Shown here: positions 1 to 6,418 of the stretch, piece after piece
Position numbering within the stretch: position 1 is the stretch's first letter
Layout: each line of letters starts with the position of its first letter
Assembly: GCA_041750975.1 (NCBI GenBank)
Contig: JBGSYN010000186.1
Location: 1 to 25,208, forward strand
Reading direction: 5' to 3'
DNA: 25,208 nt
Source of the DNA: JBGSYN01 sp041750975
GTDB lineage: Bacteria; Pseudomonadota; Alphaproteobacteria; Geminicoccales; Geminicoccaceae
The notes under the pieces: generated by a model
Databases searched by the model: none
What the model saw: only the letters and a program-made list of their open reading frames with translations
Told to the model about the DNA's origin: nothing
Program-made: the position numbers and the translations under genes

Positions 1-1097
1 CCCAGCTCCGCAAGCTGCACGCCCTTGGCCCCTGCGAGCAGGTTCCAGGGAAAGGCCCCGCCCTCGTATATATGGCGAATGAACAATTCCCATTCGGCCT
101 TGAACGCGTTGTCGAAGTCCTGATTGTCCGGGACTTCCTGCCAGGTGTCGAAGAAATCGATCGGCTGCTCGATATCGGGATTCCAGACGGGCTTGGGCGT
201 AGCGCCTCGCGGCTGGATGAAGCACCGGCGAAGGCCGCAGACGGCCGAGCCTTGGGTGCCGTCGACCTGGAAGGTGACGAGATCGTCGCGCCGCACCCGT
301 GTGCACCAGGAGCTGTTGATCTGGGCGATGATCCCGCCCTCGAGTTCGAACATCGCATAGGCGGCATCGTCGGTGTCGCAATCGTAGCGGCTGCCCGCTT
401 CGTCGACCCGTTGCGGAATATGGGTGGCGCCGAGACAGGAGACGGCGCGGGTCTCGCCGAACAGATTATCCAGCACGTAACGCCAGTGGCACAGCATATC
501 GACGATGATGCCGCCGCCATCGGCCTTGCGATAATTCCATGAGGGCCGCTGCGCCGGCTGCCAGTCGCCCTCGAAAACCCAATAGCCGAAATCGCCCTTG
601 ACGCTGAGGATGCGGCCGAAGAAACCGGAATCGATCAACCTTTTGAGCTTGCGCAGGCCCGGCAGCCACAATTTGTCCTGCACCACCCCATGACGGACAC
701 CTGCGGCCTCTGCCAGCGCGTGAAGCTCAAGCGCTTCGTCGGTGGTGATCGCCGTGGGCTTCTCGCAATAGATGTGTTTTCCATGAGCGATCGCCCGCTT
801 GACGTTGGCCGCCCGGTGCGTGGTGCTGGCGCTGTCGAAGTAGAGACGATCGGTCTCCTCCCGCAGCGCCGCCTCGAGGTCGGTGGTCCAGCGCTCGATG
901 CCATGCCGATCCGCCAGAGCCTCGACCTTGCGCGCATTGCGCCCGACCAGAATGGGATCGAGCTGGACCTGGGTGCCGTCCGACAGCGTCACGCCACCCT
1001 GCTCCCGGATCGCCGCCACCGAGCGGATCAGATGCTGGTTGGTGCCCATCCGACCTGTGACACCATTCATGATGATGCCCAAGCGCTCGCCGTCCAT
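1..1097 (-). CDS. Gfo/Idh/MocA family oxidoreductase (3' end cut by window)
   Basis: The minus strand reads open from an ATG at 1095-1097 to the window edge, giving 365 codons without a stop. The N-terminus has a Rossmann dinucleotide fold with NGVTGRMG at residues 11-18. Further on comes the family hallmark EKP in HGKHIYCEKPTA, where the Lys is the usual catalytic or substrate-binding residue. The rest fits the alpha/beta substrate domain typical of the family (usually 330-400 aa), so little is missing. These enzymes oxidise or reduce sugars, inositols or related polyols with NAD(P); the substrate cannot be told here. A TTGACT at 1152-1157 (minus) could be a -35 box, with no convincing -10. 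It lies 92 bp downstream of a membrane-protein gene on the same strand. Confidence 0.88.
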   Translation of the reverse strand, partial: MDGERLGIIMNGVTGRMGTNQHLIRSVAAIREQGGVTLSDGTQVQLDPILVGRNARKVEALADRHGIERWTTDLEAALREETDRLYFDSASTTHRAANVKRAIAHGKHIYCEKPTAITTDEALELHALAEAAGVRHGVVQDKLWLPGLRKLKRLIDSGFFGRILSVKGDFGYWVFEGDWQPAQRPSWNYRKADGGGIIVDMLCHWRYVLDNLFGETRAVSCLGATHIPQRVDEAGSRYDCDTDDAAYAMFELEGGIIAQINSSWCTRVRRDDLVTFQVDGTQGSAVCGLRRCFIQPRGATPKPVWNPDIEQPIDFFDTWQEVPDNQDFDNAFKAEWELFIRHIYEGGAFPWNLLAGAKGVQLAEL

Positions 1098-1189
1098 CTC
1101 GAAGCCCCGCCTTAAATCACTGTCTGGTTACTAATGATTGGAGGCCTGCGCAGTCAAGTCACGCCGATGGATGATATCAGAATTCCAAC

Positions 1190-1672
1190 CTAGTCGACGC
1201 GGACCAGGCGGATCGCATGCCAGCCGACCGCCGCGGCGATGATCAGGCTCATCAGAAAACTGCCCGTGGCCCAGACGATGGCGGTGGTGAAATCGTCGCT
1301 CTGGGTATCCATCTGGCCGGATCGGACCGTCGCGATCAAGGGCAGTTGAAGAACGCCCGCGACGAAGAATGTATGCAGAACGAAGGTCAGAGACGCCTTG
1401 CGCTGCTGGGTATCGCTGAATGTCGCAAGGCTCTCCGGGTGAACCCAGCGGCGGCAGATGAGCGCACTCGGCAGCAGGAACAGCAGGGAGACGAGGATCG
1501 TTGCGACGATGGGAAGGCCGATGGCGATGACGTCGACGCCGCCCTCGAAACCCAGCCCGCCCAGGACTTCGACGCAAGCCAGTATGATCCAGGGCAAGGC
1601 CGGCGTCACCCAGAGCCAGAAGATCACCCGGCGATAGAGGAGCCGCTGCTTCGGCAAGATCCCAATCCACAA
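1190..1672 (-). CDS. small four-helix membrane protein, unknown function
   Basis: This 160-residue frame is rich in hydrophobic stretches. I see about four membrane segments, near residues 16-37, 46-70, 94-115 and 129-153, with charged loops between. No family motif is recognised. The only in-frame start after the upstream stop (1688-1690) is a TTG at 1670-1672 or a later TTG, and no strong ribosome site precedes either, so the start is uncertain. The other long frame over the same bases is Arg/His/Pro-rich and lacks this protein-like pattern. It is transcribed towards the oxidoreductase and away from the dehydrogenase at 1857. Confidence 0.6.
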   Translation of the reverse strand: MWIGILPKQRLLYRRVIFWLWVTPALPWIILACVEVLGGLGFEGGVDVIAIGLPIVATILVSLLFLLPSALICRRWVHPESLATFSDTQQRKASLTFVLHTFFVAGVLQLPLIATVRSGQMDTQSDDFTTAIVWATGSFLMSLIIAAAVGWHAIRLVRVD

Positions 1673-1856
1673 TGACGCATTATCGTCTCAACCGTCTGGA
1701 TAGGCCTCAATGCCTGCCGCGACAAGGCGGCCTGTAGATCCCGTACGAACCGGCACGCACAATCCGGTGTGGTCGGGCAGTGCGCCTTGATCGGTATCGC
1801 CTCAAGGTCTTTATGGCGAACCAATACGGTTGCAGCATCCAGGATGGAGGTCCCGA

Positions 1857-2552
1857 ATGACAAAGAATGCACTGATCGTCGGTGCCGGCGACGGTATCAG
1901 CGCCTCGTTCGCCCGGTTACTGGCGGCGAATGGCTGGCGGGTTGGTCTGGCCGCGCGCAATGTCGCGAAGCTCGAAGATCTCGCAGGCTCGATCGAGGCC
2001 CCTACCTTTGCCTGCGACGCGGTCGATCAAGGCAGTGTCGAGACGATGTTCAGCGATACCGATCGGCGGCTCGGCGATCTGGATCTCGTGCACTACAATC
2101 CGAGCGCCCGTTCCCAGGGTTCGTTAATCGACCTCGACCCTGCGGATGTCCGGAACGCCCTGGCGGTGACCGCGTTCGGCGGTTTCCTGGTAGCGCAGCA
2201 GGCGGCACGGCGGATGCTGCCTCGCGGCCAAGGTGCCATCTTCTTCACCGGAGCCTCGGCCAGCATCAAGGGCTATCCGCGCTCGGCACCGTTTGCGATG
2301 GGTAAGTTCGCCCTTCGCGGTCTGGCGCAAAGCATCGCCCGGGAACTGGCGCCGCAGAATATTCATGTGGCGCATTTCGTGATCGACGGCGCGGTTCGAA
2401 ACGAACGGCGCGGTCTTGTCTCGAGCGAATCCGAGGCCGATAAATTCCTCGATCCGGACGCCATCGCCCAGAGCTATCTGGCGGTCCTGCAGCAGCATCG
2501 CAGCGCCTGGAGCTGGGAACTCGAGCTCCGGCCCTGGGTCGAACGCTTCTAA
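1857..2552 (+). CDS. SDR-family protein with atypical FxxxK active site
   Basis: A 231-residue single-domain short-chain dehydrogenase. The cofactor glycine motif GAGDGI is at residues 9-14, and NPSA at 81-84 stands where classical members have NNAG. The active-site stretch reads TGASAS (131-136) and then PFAMGK, so the normal YxxxK is F146-x3-K150. The following KFALRGLAQSIARELA helix and the VIDG segment are typical for the fold. The start was set at the ATG at 1857 because GGATGGAGG (1842-1850) precedes it at the right distance; an in-frame start at 1830 lacks such a site. The loss of the Tyr means ordinary SDR oxidoreductase chemistry should not be assumed. The substrate is unknown. Confidence 0.88.
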   Translation: MTKNALIVGAGDGISASFARLLAANGWRVGLAARNVAKLEDLAGSIEAPTFACDAVDQGSVETMFSDTDRRLGDLDLVHYNPSARSQGSLIDLDPADVRNALAVTAFGGFLVAQQAARRMLPRGQGAIFFTGASASIKGYPRSAPFAMGKFALRGLAQSIARELAPQNIHVAHFVIDGAVRNERRGLVSSESEADKFLDPDAIAQSYLAVLQQHRSAWSWELELRPWVERF

Positions 2553-2601
2553 GGACCCTTCCCGTCCCGAGTGCGACGCGGCGATTTCGAGGGACCGGAC
2601 C

Positions 2602-2690
2602 GTTAGAGTTTGGTTAAATAATGTTAGGAATCGTTAAGCGATTTTCTGAGCCTGTTTTTGCGTTGCCAATCAAGAACATAGCGGCGAATG
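2602..2690. other. AT-rich phased GTTA stretch, likely DNA unwinding element
   Basis: Right before the iteron array the sequence becomes AT-rich and holds four GTTA tetramers at 2602, 2613, 2623 and 2633, spaced 11, 10 and 10 bp. They are followed by T-runs such as CTGTTTTTG. Iteron origins usually have an AT-rich element with helically phased short repeats beside the iterons. The role is inferred from position and composition. No good DnaA box (TTATNCACA) was seen nearby. Confidence 0.5.
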
Positions 2691-2693
2691 CTG

Positions 2694-3174
2694 GTCCGCG
2701 ATGTGACGAACTCAAGTCCGTGAAGTGACGAGACGAAGTCCGTGAAGTGACGACGGTAAGTCCGCGTAGTGACGAGTCTTTCCACGTTGCGGACCGCGAT
2801 GTGACGAATCCATCAACAGGCGCCGGTCCGCGATGTGATGAAGCCCAATCGGACAGCAAAGTCCGCGATGTGACGAAAGAAATGATCTCGAATTTCCGTC
2901 TGGACACTCATCGGAGGGCAGAAAGTCCGCGATGTGACGATCGCCTGAAGCGCCCGGTCCGCGATATGACGAAACCCACAGCCCCGGCGACACGGCGCTG
3001 GGCCTATCGCGCCTCTTCGGGTCCGCGATATGACGAAAGCCGGATACCGCGGTCCGTGACATGACGAAACACGATGCGGTTGCGTCCGCGATGTGACGAT
3101 GCCCGGCATTCCCCTTCCCTGCCCGCTCGAAGCGCCATCGCCCGCACGATCGCTCCAGTCCGCGATGTGATGAA
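2694..3174 (+). repeat. array of 13 replication-origin iterons
   Basis: A 17-bp unit with consensus GTCCGCGATGTGACGAA occurs 13 times in one orientation. The starts are 2694, 2716, 2738, 2760, 2792, 2826, 2861, 2925, 2957, 3021, 3052, 3084 and 3158. Most copies differ from the consensus at 0-3 positions. The 5' core GTCCG (GACCG in copy 5) and the TGACGA or TGATGA end are the most constant parts. Start-to-start distances are 22, 22, 22, 32, 34, 35, 64, 32, 64, 31, 32 and 74 bp, mostly close to whole helical turns. The array abuts the 3' end of the replication initiator gene, and two related copies lie in that gene's leader. This is the layout of an iteron-controlled plasmid or chromid origin. 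Confidence 0.9.
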
Positions 3175-3190
3175 GCCCGAGCGATGCCGA

Positions 3191-4264
3191 TCAGGCGAAC
3201 AGCGGATGATTGGCGGTGTAAGTCTGGCAGAAGGCGAGAAACGCCTTGTCGACATCATGCAGCTTCTCGCCGGTGCCGACCGTCCAGTCGCGCCAGGCCC
3301 GGACCAGGGCGTCGATATCGTAGCCCGGATAGAATTCGCGGGCCTTCGCCATGGTCTTCGGGCGCAGCGCCAGCCGGCTTTCGATATTCTCCATCGAAGG
3401 CGGTATCAACGCCGCATCCTCGGCCCGCTTGGAGAGACCGGTCCTCGGCACCACCACCGTGATGAGGCCGGCCAGACCCTCGCGCGCCGGGCGGTCGGTC
3501 TCGAACATCAAGCGGTAGTCCGGCAGGCTGTCGCGCGCGATGATCTTGGAGATCTCGCTCTTGAACTGCTTCAGGCCGCGCGAGCTGCCGCATTTCTCGG
3601 CGAGGCGCGCCATGCCGATGCGCCATGCCTCCTGATAACCGCAATGTTTTCGCGCGAGCTCATAGAGCCTGCGCTCGAGCCCCATCGACAGGTGGAAATA
3701 ATCGCGATTGATCGTCAGCACCCGGCGGTTCTCGACCAGCGCCCGCCACAGCCATTCATTGATGGTAAGCTCGACCGCGATCATGATCCGCCGCCCGGTC
3801 TTGGTCTTGCGAGTGATGACCCGGTATTTGTCGATCCAGGAGAAACCGCGGCGCTCCTGGATCTCCTCGTGGCCGCTGGAGATTGTCGTCTTCACCGCCG
3901 TCGATTGCAGGCGGTCGAGCGCATCCAGGAAGAGATCGTAGCCCCTGGCACTTGTGCTGCGGCTGGTGAGCTTGAGGAACTCATAGGCCGAAAAGCGGAG
4001 CTTCGGCTCGACATGCAGGCCGCGCTCGATCCGGTCATTGATGATCGAGGCGCAATAGATCAGAACATCCTTGTCCCAGATCGAGGCGATGCCCTTGTGA
4101 CCCGGCTGGATCTCGATCCGCACGGCGCCATCGTCATAGACGAAGGGCGTGGTTCTCGGCCGCTTGGTCAGCGCGAAGAAAGGAAACTCCATGAGCGCCC
4201 GCTCGTCCTTGACCGGCGCATCGAGGATCGAATCGAGAAAGATATCGACCTGCGCCTCGCTCAT
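3191..4264 (-). CDS. repA: RPA-family plasmid replication initiator protein
   Basis: A 357-residue initiator of the alphaproteobacterial Rep type (Pfam RPA family). Family landmarks in order are MEFPFFALTKRP near the N-terminus, GIASIWDKDVLIYC, RFSAYEFL, the LTINRDYFHLS stretch and the strongly conserved LERRLYELARKHCG. The C-terminal module, with FYPGYDIDALVRAWRDW and FLAFCQTY, is the tail often seen in these Reps. It should bind the adjacent iterons and open the origin. I chose the ATG at 4262-4264 because the protein then begins MSEAQVDIF, like relatives. The frame continues upstream to an ATG at 4477, but that part is Arg/Pro-rich and unlike the family. The iterons at 4492 and 4560 upstream suggest autoregulation by Rep. 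Confidence 0.92.
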   Translation of the reverse strand: MSEAQVDIFLDSILDAPVKDERALMEFPFFALTKRPRTTPFVYDDGAVRIEIQPGHKGIASIWDKDVLIYCASIINDRIERGLHVEPKLRFSAYEFLKLTSRSTSARGYDLFLDALDRLQSTAVKTTISSGHEEIQERRGFSWIDKYRVITRKTKTGRRIMIAVELTINEWLWRALVENRRVLTINRDYFHLSMGLERRLYELARKHCGYQEAWRIGMARLAEKCGSSRGLKQFKSEISKIIARDSLPDYRLMFETDRPAREGLAGLITVVVPRTGLSKRAEDAALIPPSMENIESRLALRPKTMAKAREFYPGYDIDALVRAWRDWTVGTGEKLHDVDKAFLAFCQTYTANHPLFA

Positions 4265-4321
4265 GAGGCGAAACCTTCGGCCCGGCGACGTCCCCTCCCC
4301 TGCTCCAGCACCAACCGGCCT

Positions 4322-4346
4322 TGTCGCGACGCGACGCTGTCGCGAC
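4322..4346. repeat. tandem TGTCGCGAC repeats in the rep leader
   Basis: TGTCGCGAC occurs at 4322-4330 and again at 4338-4346. Each copy contains the perfect 8-bp palindrome GTCGCGAC, and the copies are 16 bp apart. They sit 58-82 bp upstream of the chosen rep start, in its likely 5' leader. The arrangement could be an operator or an RNA hairpin. Nothing else links it to a known factor. Confidence 0.4.
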
Positions 4347-4485
4347 GGACAAAGCGGCTGCCGCAGAAAAAACGGGACGCCTGCATATCTTCCATCAGCA
4401 CAAACCCCAGTCGAACGCGGGCCGGACCTGCGCCGCAAACCCGCGCATTGTCTGCTCGAACCGGCTCTCGGCGGCATGGCATTGC

Positions 4486-4576
4486 AAAATGGTCCGCGAA
4501 GTGACGTTCATTGATTGGACTAGTGGCACATTCGACCTGAGGTTGTCACGCAAAAAATGGTCCGCGAAGTGACGTT
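4486..4576 (+). promoter_or_regulatory. two iteron copies in the rep-larE intergenic region
   Basis: GTCCGCGAAGTGACGTT occurs identically at 4492-4508 and 4560-4576. With the preceding AAAATG the repeat is 23 bp long (4486-4508 and 4554-4576), at a 68-bp distance. These are the origin iteron with GAAGTGACG in place of GATGTGACG, a variant also seen in array copies 2 and 3. They lie about 230-310 bp upstream of the rep start and 160-250 bp upstream of larE. Rep binding here would be a normal way to limit its own synthesis. The remainder of 4265-4737 holds no convincing gene, and I could not fix a clear promoter for either gene. Confidence 0.7.
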
Positions 4577-4737
4577 ACTCGGTTCGGCGCCGGGTCGGAA
4601 AGCGTATGCAACGCAGCGGTTTGTGGTTGGTTGTTGCAGGATGCTGGCAGAGCGGCCAACCCTGCCCTATTCTATGACCTGTTCGCATGTGAAAACCTCG
4701 GCTCCCGGCCGATTAACCCGGAGGGAAAACGCCCGCA

Positions 4738-5586
4738 ATGAACAGCTCGCCGCAGACTGTCGAGCATTACCGGTCGCTGGACGCGGCACTCGGGTCCTGC
4801 GCGCCGCTTGCGGTCGCGGTCTCGGGCGGTGTCGACAGCATGACCCTCGCCTACCACGCTCACGCCCTGTTGGGCGGAGAAGCCCTGATGTTTCATGCCG
4901 CCTCCCCCGCCGTGCCGCCGAGTGCCACCGCCCGCGTTCGGGACTATGCGGTACGGCAAGGCTGGTCGCTGGTCGTGCTTGATGCCGGTGAGTTCGACGA
5001 CGAAACCTATCTCGCCAATCCGGTGAACCGCTGCCTGTTCTGCAAAACCAATCTCTATGGCACGCTCGCTGCCGAGACCGACCGCCAGATCGTCTCGGGC
5101 ACCAATATCGACGATCTTGGGGACTTTCGTCCCGGTCTGGAAGCCGCTGCAGCGCACGGGGTGCGCCATCCCTTCGTCGAGGCCGGTATCGACAAATCGG
5201 GCGTGCGCATGCTCGCCTCGGAACTTGGGCTCGCCGACCTCGCGGAGCTTCCGGCCGCACCCTGCCTTTCCAGCCGGGTGGAAACCGGAATCCCGATCGA
5301 TCCGGCGCAATTGCCGCGGATCGATGCGGTCGAGCGCCATGTCGGGGCTTCTTTGAAGACTAGAACCGTGCGCTGCCGTGTGCGGCGAAGCGGCGTGGTG
5401 CTCGAACTGGACCGCGATACCCATGATAGGCTCGACCATGCGACGGCTGCCTCATTGAGCCGGGAAATCGCGAGCCTGATGGCTGTTCCGGTCCGTGATG
5501 TGTCGTTTGCGATCTATCGACGTGGCAGCGCCTTCCTCCGGATCGAGTCGGGGGCAGCCGGCAAAACGTCGCCGACGATTCCATGA
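4738..5586 (+). CDS. larE: LarE-type ATP-dependent sacrificial sulfur transferase
   Basis: A 282-residue PP-loop protein of the LarE family, which installs sulfur on the nickel-pincer nucleotide (NPN) cofactor precursor. The ATP-binding loop SGGVDS is at residues 29-34. NRCLFCK (C99, C102) follows, and then PCLSSR with Cys176, matching the Cys that gives up its sulfur in the characterised Lactiplantibacillus enzyme. A GTNIDDLGDFRPG stretch typical of the family lies between. The start at 4738 has GGAGGG (4720-4725) upstream, slightly far. Its stop overlaps the larB start by four bases (ATGA), so the two are translated together. larC, the nickel-insertion partner, is not in the window. The cofactor serves lactate racemase LarA and related enzymes, none of which is seen here. 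Confidence 0.9.
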   Translation: MNSSPQTVEHYRSLDAALGSCAPLAVAVSGGVDSMTLAYHAHALLGGEALMFHAASPAVPPSATARVRDYAVRQGWSLVVLDAGEFDDETYLANPVNRCLFCKTNLYGTLAAETDRQIVSGTNIDDLGDFRPGLEAAAAHGVRHPFVEAGIDKSGVRMLASELGLADLAELPAAPCLSSRVETGIPIDPAQLPRIDAVERHVGASLKTRTVRCRVRRSGVVLELDRDTHDRLDHATAASLSREIASLMAVPVRDVSFAIYRRGSAFLRIESGAAGKTSPTIP

Positions 5587-6260
5587 TCGAGGAAGAAATC
5601 ACGCTCGATCTGCATCGGGCCGGCCGGCTGGGTTTCGACGAAGCGATCTTCTGCGAGGCCAAGCGGGTGGAGCAGATCCAGGCCATTATCGATGCCGCTG
5701 GCCAGGATTCGCGGAGTCTGCTGCTGACCCGACTGACCGAGGACCAGTTTCAGGCGTTGACGACCTGTGGTGATGACCAACTGGACTACGATCCGGTCTC
5801 CCGTACAGGATTTTATGCCTGGAATTCGCCTGAGACGACGCTTTCAGGTGTTGCGGTGGTGACGGCCGGCAGTTCCGACGTGCCGGTGGCCAGGGAAGCA
5901 ATCCGCACCCTCACCTATTATGGTGTCGCCGCCGAGCACGTGTTCGATGTGGGTGTCGCAGGTCTCTGGCGGCTGATGCGCAATGTCGACACATTGCGTG
6001 GCTTCTCCGTCGTGATCGTGGTTGCCGGCATGGACGGCGCATTGCCGAGCGTGGTCGCCGGCTTGCTGCCCGGTCTTGTCATCGCCGTGCCGACCTCGGT
6101 TGGCTATGGCGCCGCGCGAAATGGCGAAACGGCGTTGCATGCAGCACTCGCGTCCTGCGCGCCTGGCCTGCTGGTAACGAATATCGACAATGGCTATGGA
6201 GCCGCCTGTGCGGCGCTCCGGGCGATTGGCCTTACGCGTTCACGTCTCCCGGCCAGCTAG
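5583..6260 (+). CDS. larB: LarB, NaAD carboxylase/hydrolase for nickel-pincer cofactor
   Basis: This 225-residue protein matches LarB, a PurE-like enzyme that carboxylates the pyridinium ring of nicotinic acid adenine dinucleotide and hydrolyses the phosphoanhydride, the first step of NPN synthesis. The PurE-like core is visible as AVVTAGSSDVPVAREA (residues 91-106), VVAGMDGALPSVVAG (146-160) and PTSVGYGA (170-177). SCAPGLLVTNIDNGYGA follows with Cys192, which corresponds by context to the Cys of LarB that adds to the pyridinium ring. The N-terminal part begins LDLHRAGRLGFDEAIFCEAK, the usual LarB lead-in. It starts inside the larE stop. The next gene, parA, is 158 bp away behind palindromes, so the operon appears to end here without larC. 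Confidence 0.92.
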   Translation: MIEEEITLDLHRAGRLGFDEAIFCEAKRVEQIQAIIDAAGQDSRSLLLTRLTEDQFQALTTCGDDQLDYDPVSRTGFYAWNSPETTLSGVAVVTAGSSDVPVAREAIRTLTYYGVAAEHVFDVGVAGLWRLMRNVDTLRGFSVVIVVAGMDGALPSVVAGLLPGLVIAVPTSVGYGAARNGETALHAALASCAPGLLVTNIDNGYGAACAALRAIGLTRSRLPAS

Positions 6261-6269
6261 GCCGACAAT

Positions 6270-6285
6270 GTTCGGACGTCCGAAC
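6270..6285. promoter_or_regulatory. candidate parS, copy 1
   Basis: GTTCGGACGTCCGAAC is a perfect 16-bp palindrome. Its GTT...AAC ends and 16-bp length match the form of known ParB binding sites, including the divergent ones of secondary replicons, but its centre differs from the canonical chromosomal TGTTTCACGTGAAACA. It lies about 130 bp upstream of parA. ParB binding is inferred. Confidence 0.75.
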
Positions 6286-6319
6286 GTGTCTTTCGGATCG
6301 CGTCCGTCAGAAAACTGAA

Positions 6320-6335
6320 GTTCGGACGTCCGAAC
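6320..6335. promoter_or_regulatory. candidate parS, copy 2
   Basis: This is an identical second copy of GTTCGGACGTCCGAAC, 50 bp from the first. Between the two lies a looser pair of half-sites, TTCGGA (6292-6297) and TCCG (6303-6306). Two identical perfect palindromes directly ahead of parAB are best read as a short centromere, possibly also an operator for the par operon. Confidence 0.75.
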
Positions 6336-6348
6336 CCGCTCGCAATTC

Positions 6349-6406
6349 TTGACGCTGGCCCAGTCGCGTGATCTTCACCTCACGGAGTTTGTATAGCCGA
6401 GGTGAA
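6349..6406 (+). promoter_or_regulatory. parA promoter/leader with inverted repeat over the ribosome site
   Basis: TTCACCTC (6374-6381) and GAGGTGAA (6399-6406) are exact 8-bp inverted repeats around a 17-bp spacer. The right arm contains GAGG, the best Shine-Dalgarno candidate for parA, 12 nt before its ATG. It is therefore either a protein operator or an RNA hairpin that can hide the ribosome site. A TTGACG at 6349-6354 could be a -35 box. The -10 region is not clear. Confidence 0.5.
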
Positions 6407-6418
6407 ACCTGAACGCGA

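Noticed and set aside
2694..3174. The repeat block as a CRISPR array
   Set aside because: Units are only 17 bp, spacers range from 5 to 57 bp, copies vary internally and no cas genes are near. Iterons fit better.
3074..4504. A 476-codon plus-strand frame across the rep gene
   Set aside because: It is antisense to rep, has the Arg/Asp/His-rich composition of a shadow frame, and the minus-strand Rep is clearly a known protein.
4577..4737. A metal or cobalamin riboswitch ahead of larE
   Set aside because: There is a GGTTGG/CCAACC pair (4625-4630 and 4656-4661) but no recognisable riboswitch core.
5491..5507. An iteron-like GTCCGTGATGTGTCGTT inside larE
   Set aside because: Four of 17 bases differ, it lies within well-conserved coding sequence and far from the array, so chance is the better explanation.
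6261..6418. A canonical chromosomal parS (TGTTTCACGTGAAACA)
   Set aside because: It is not present; the two palindromes share only the ends and general form.
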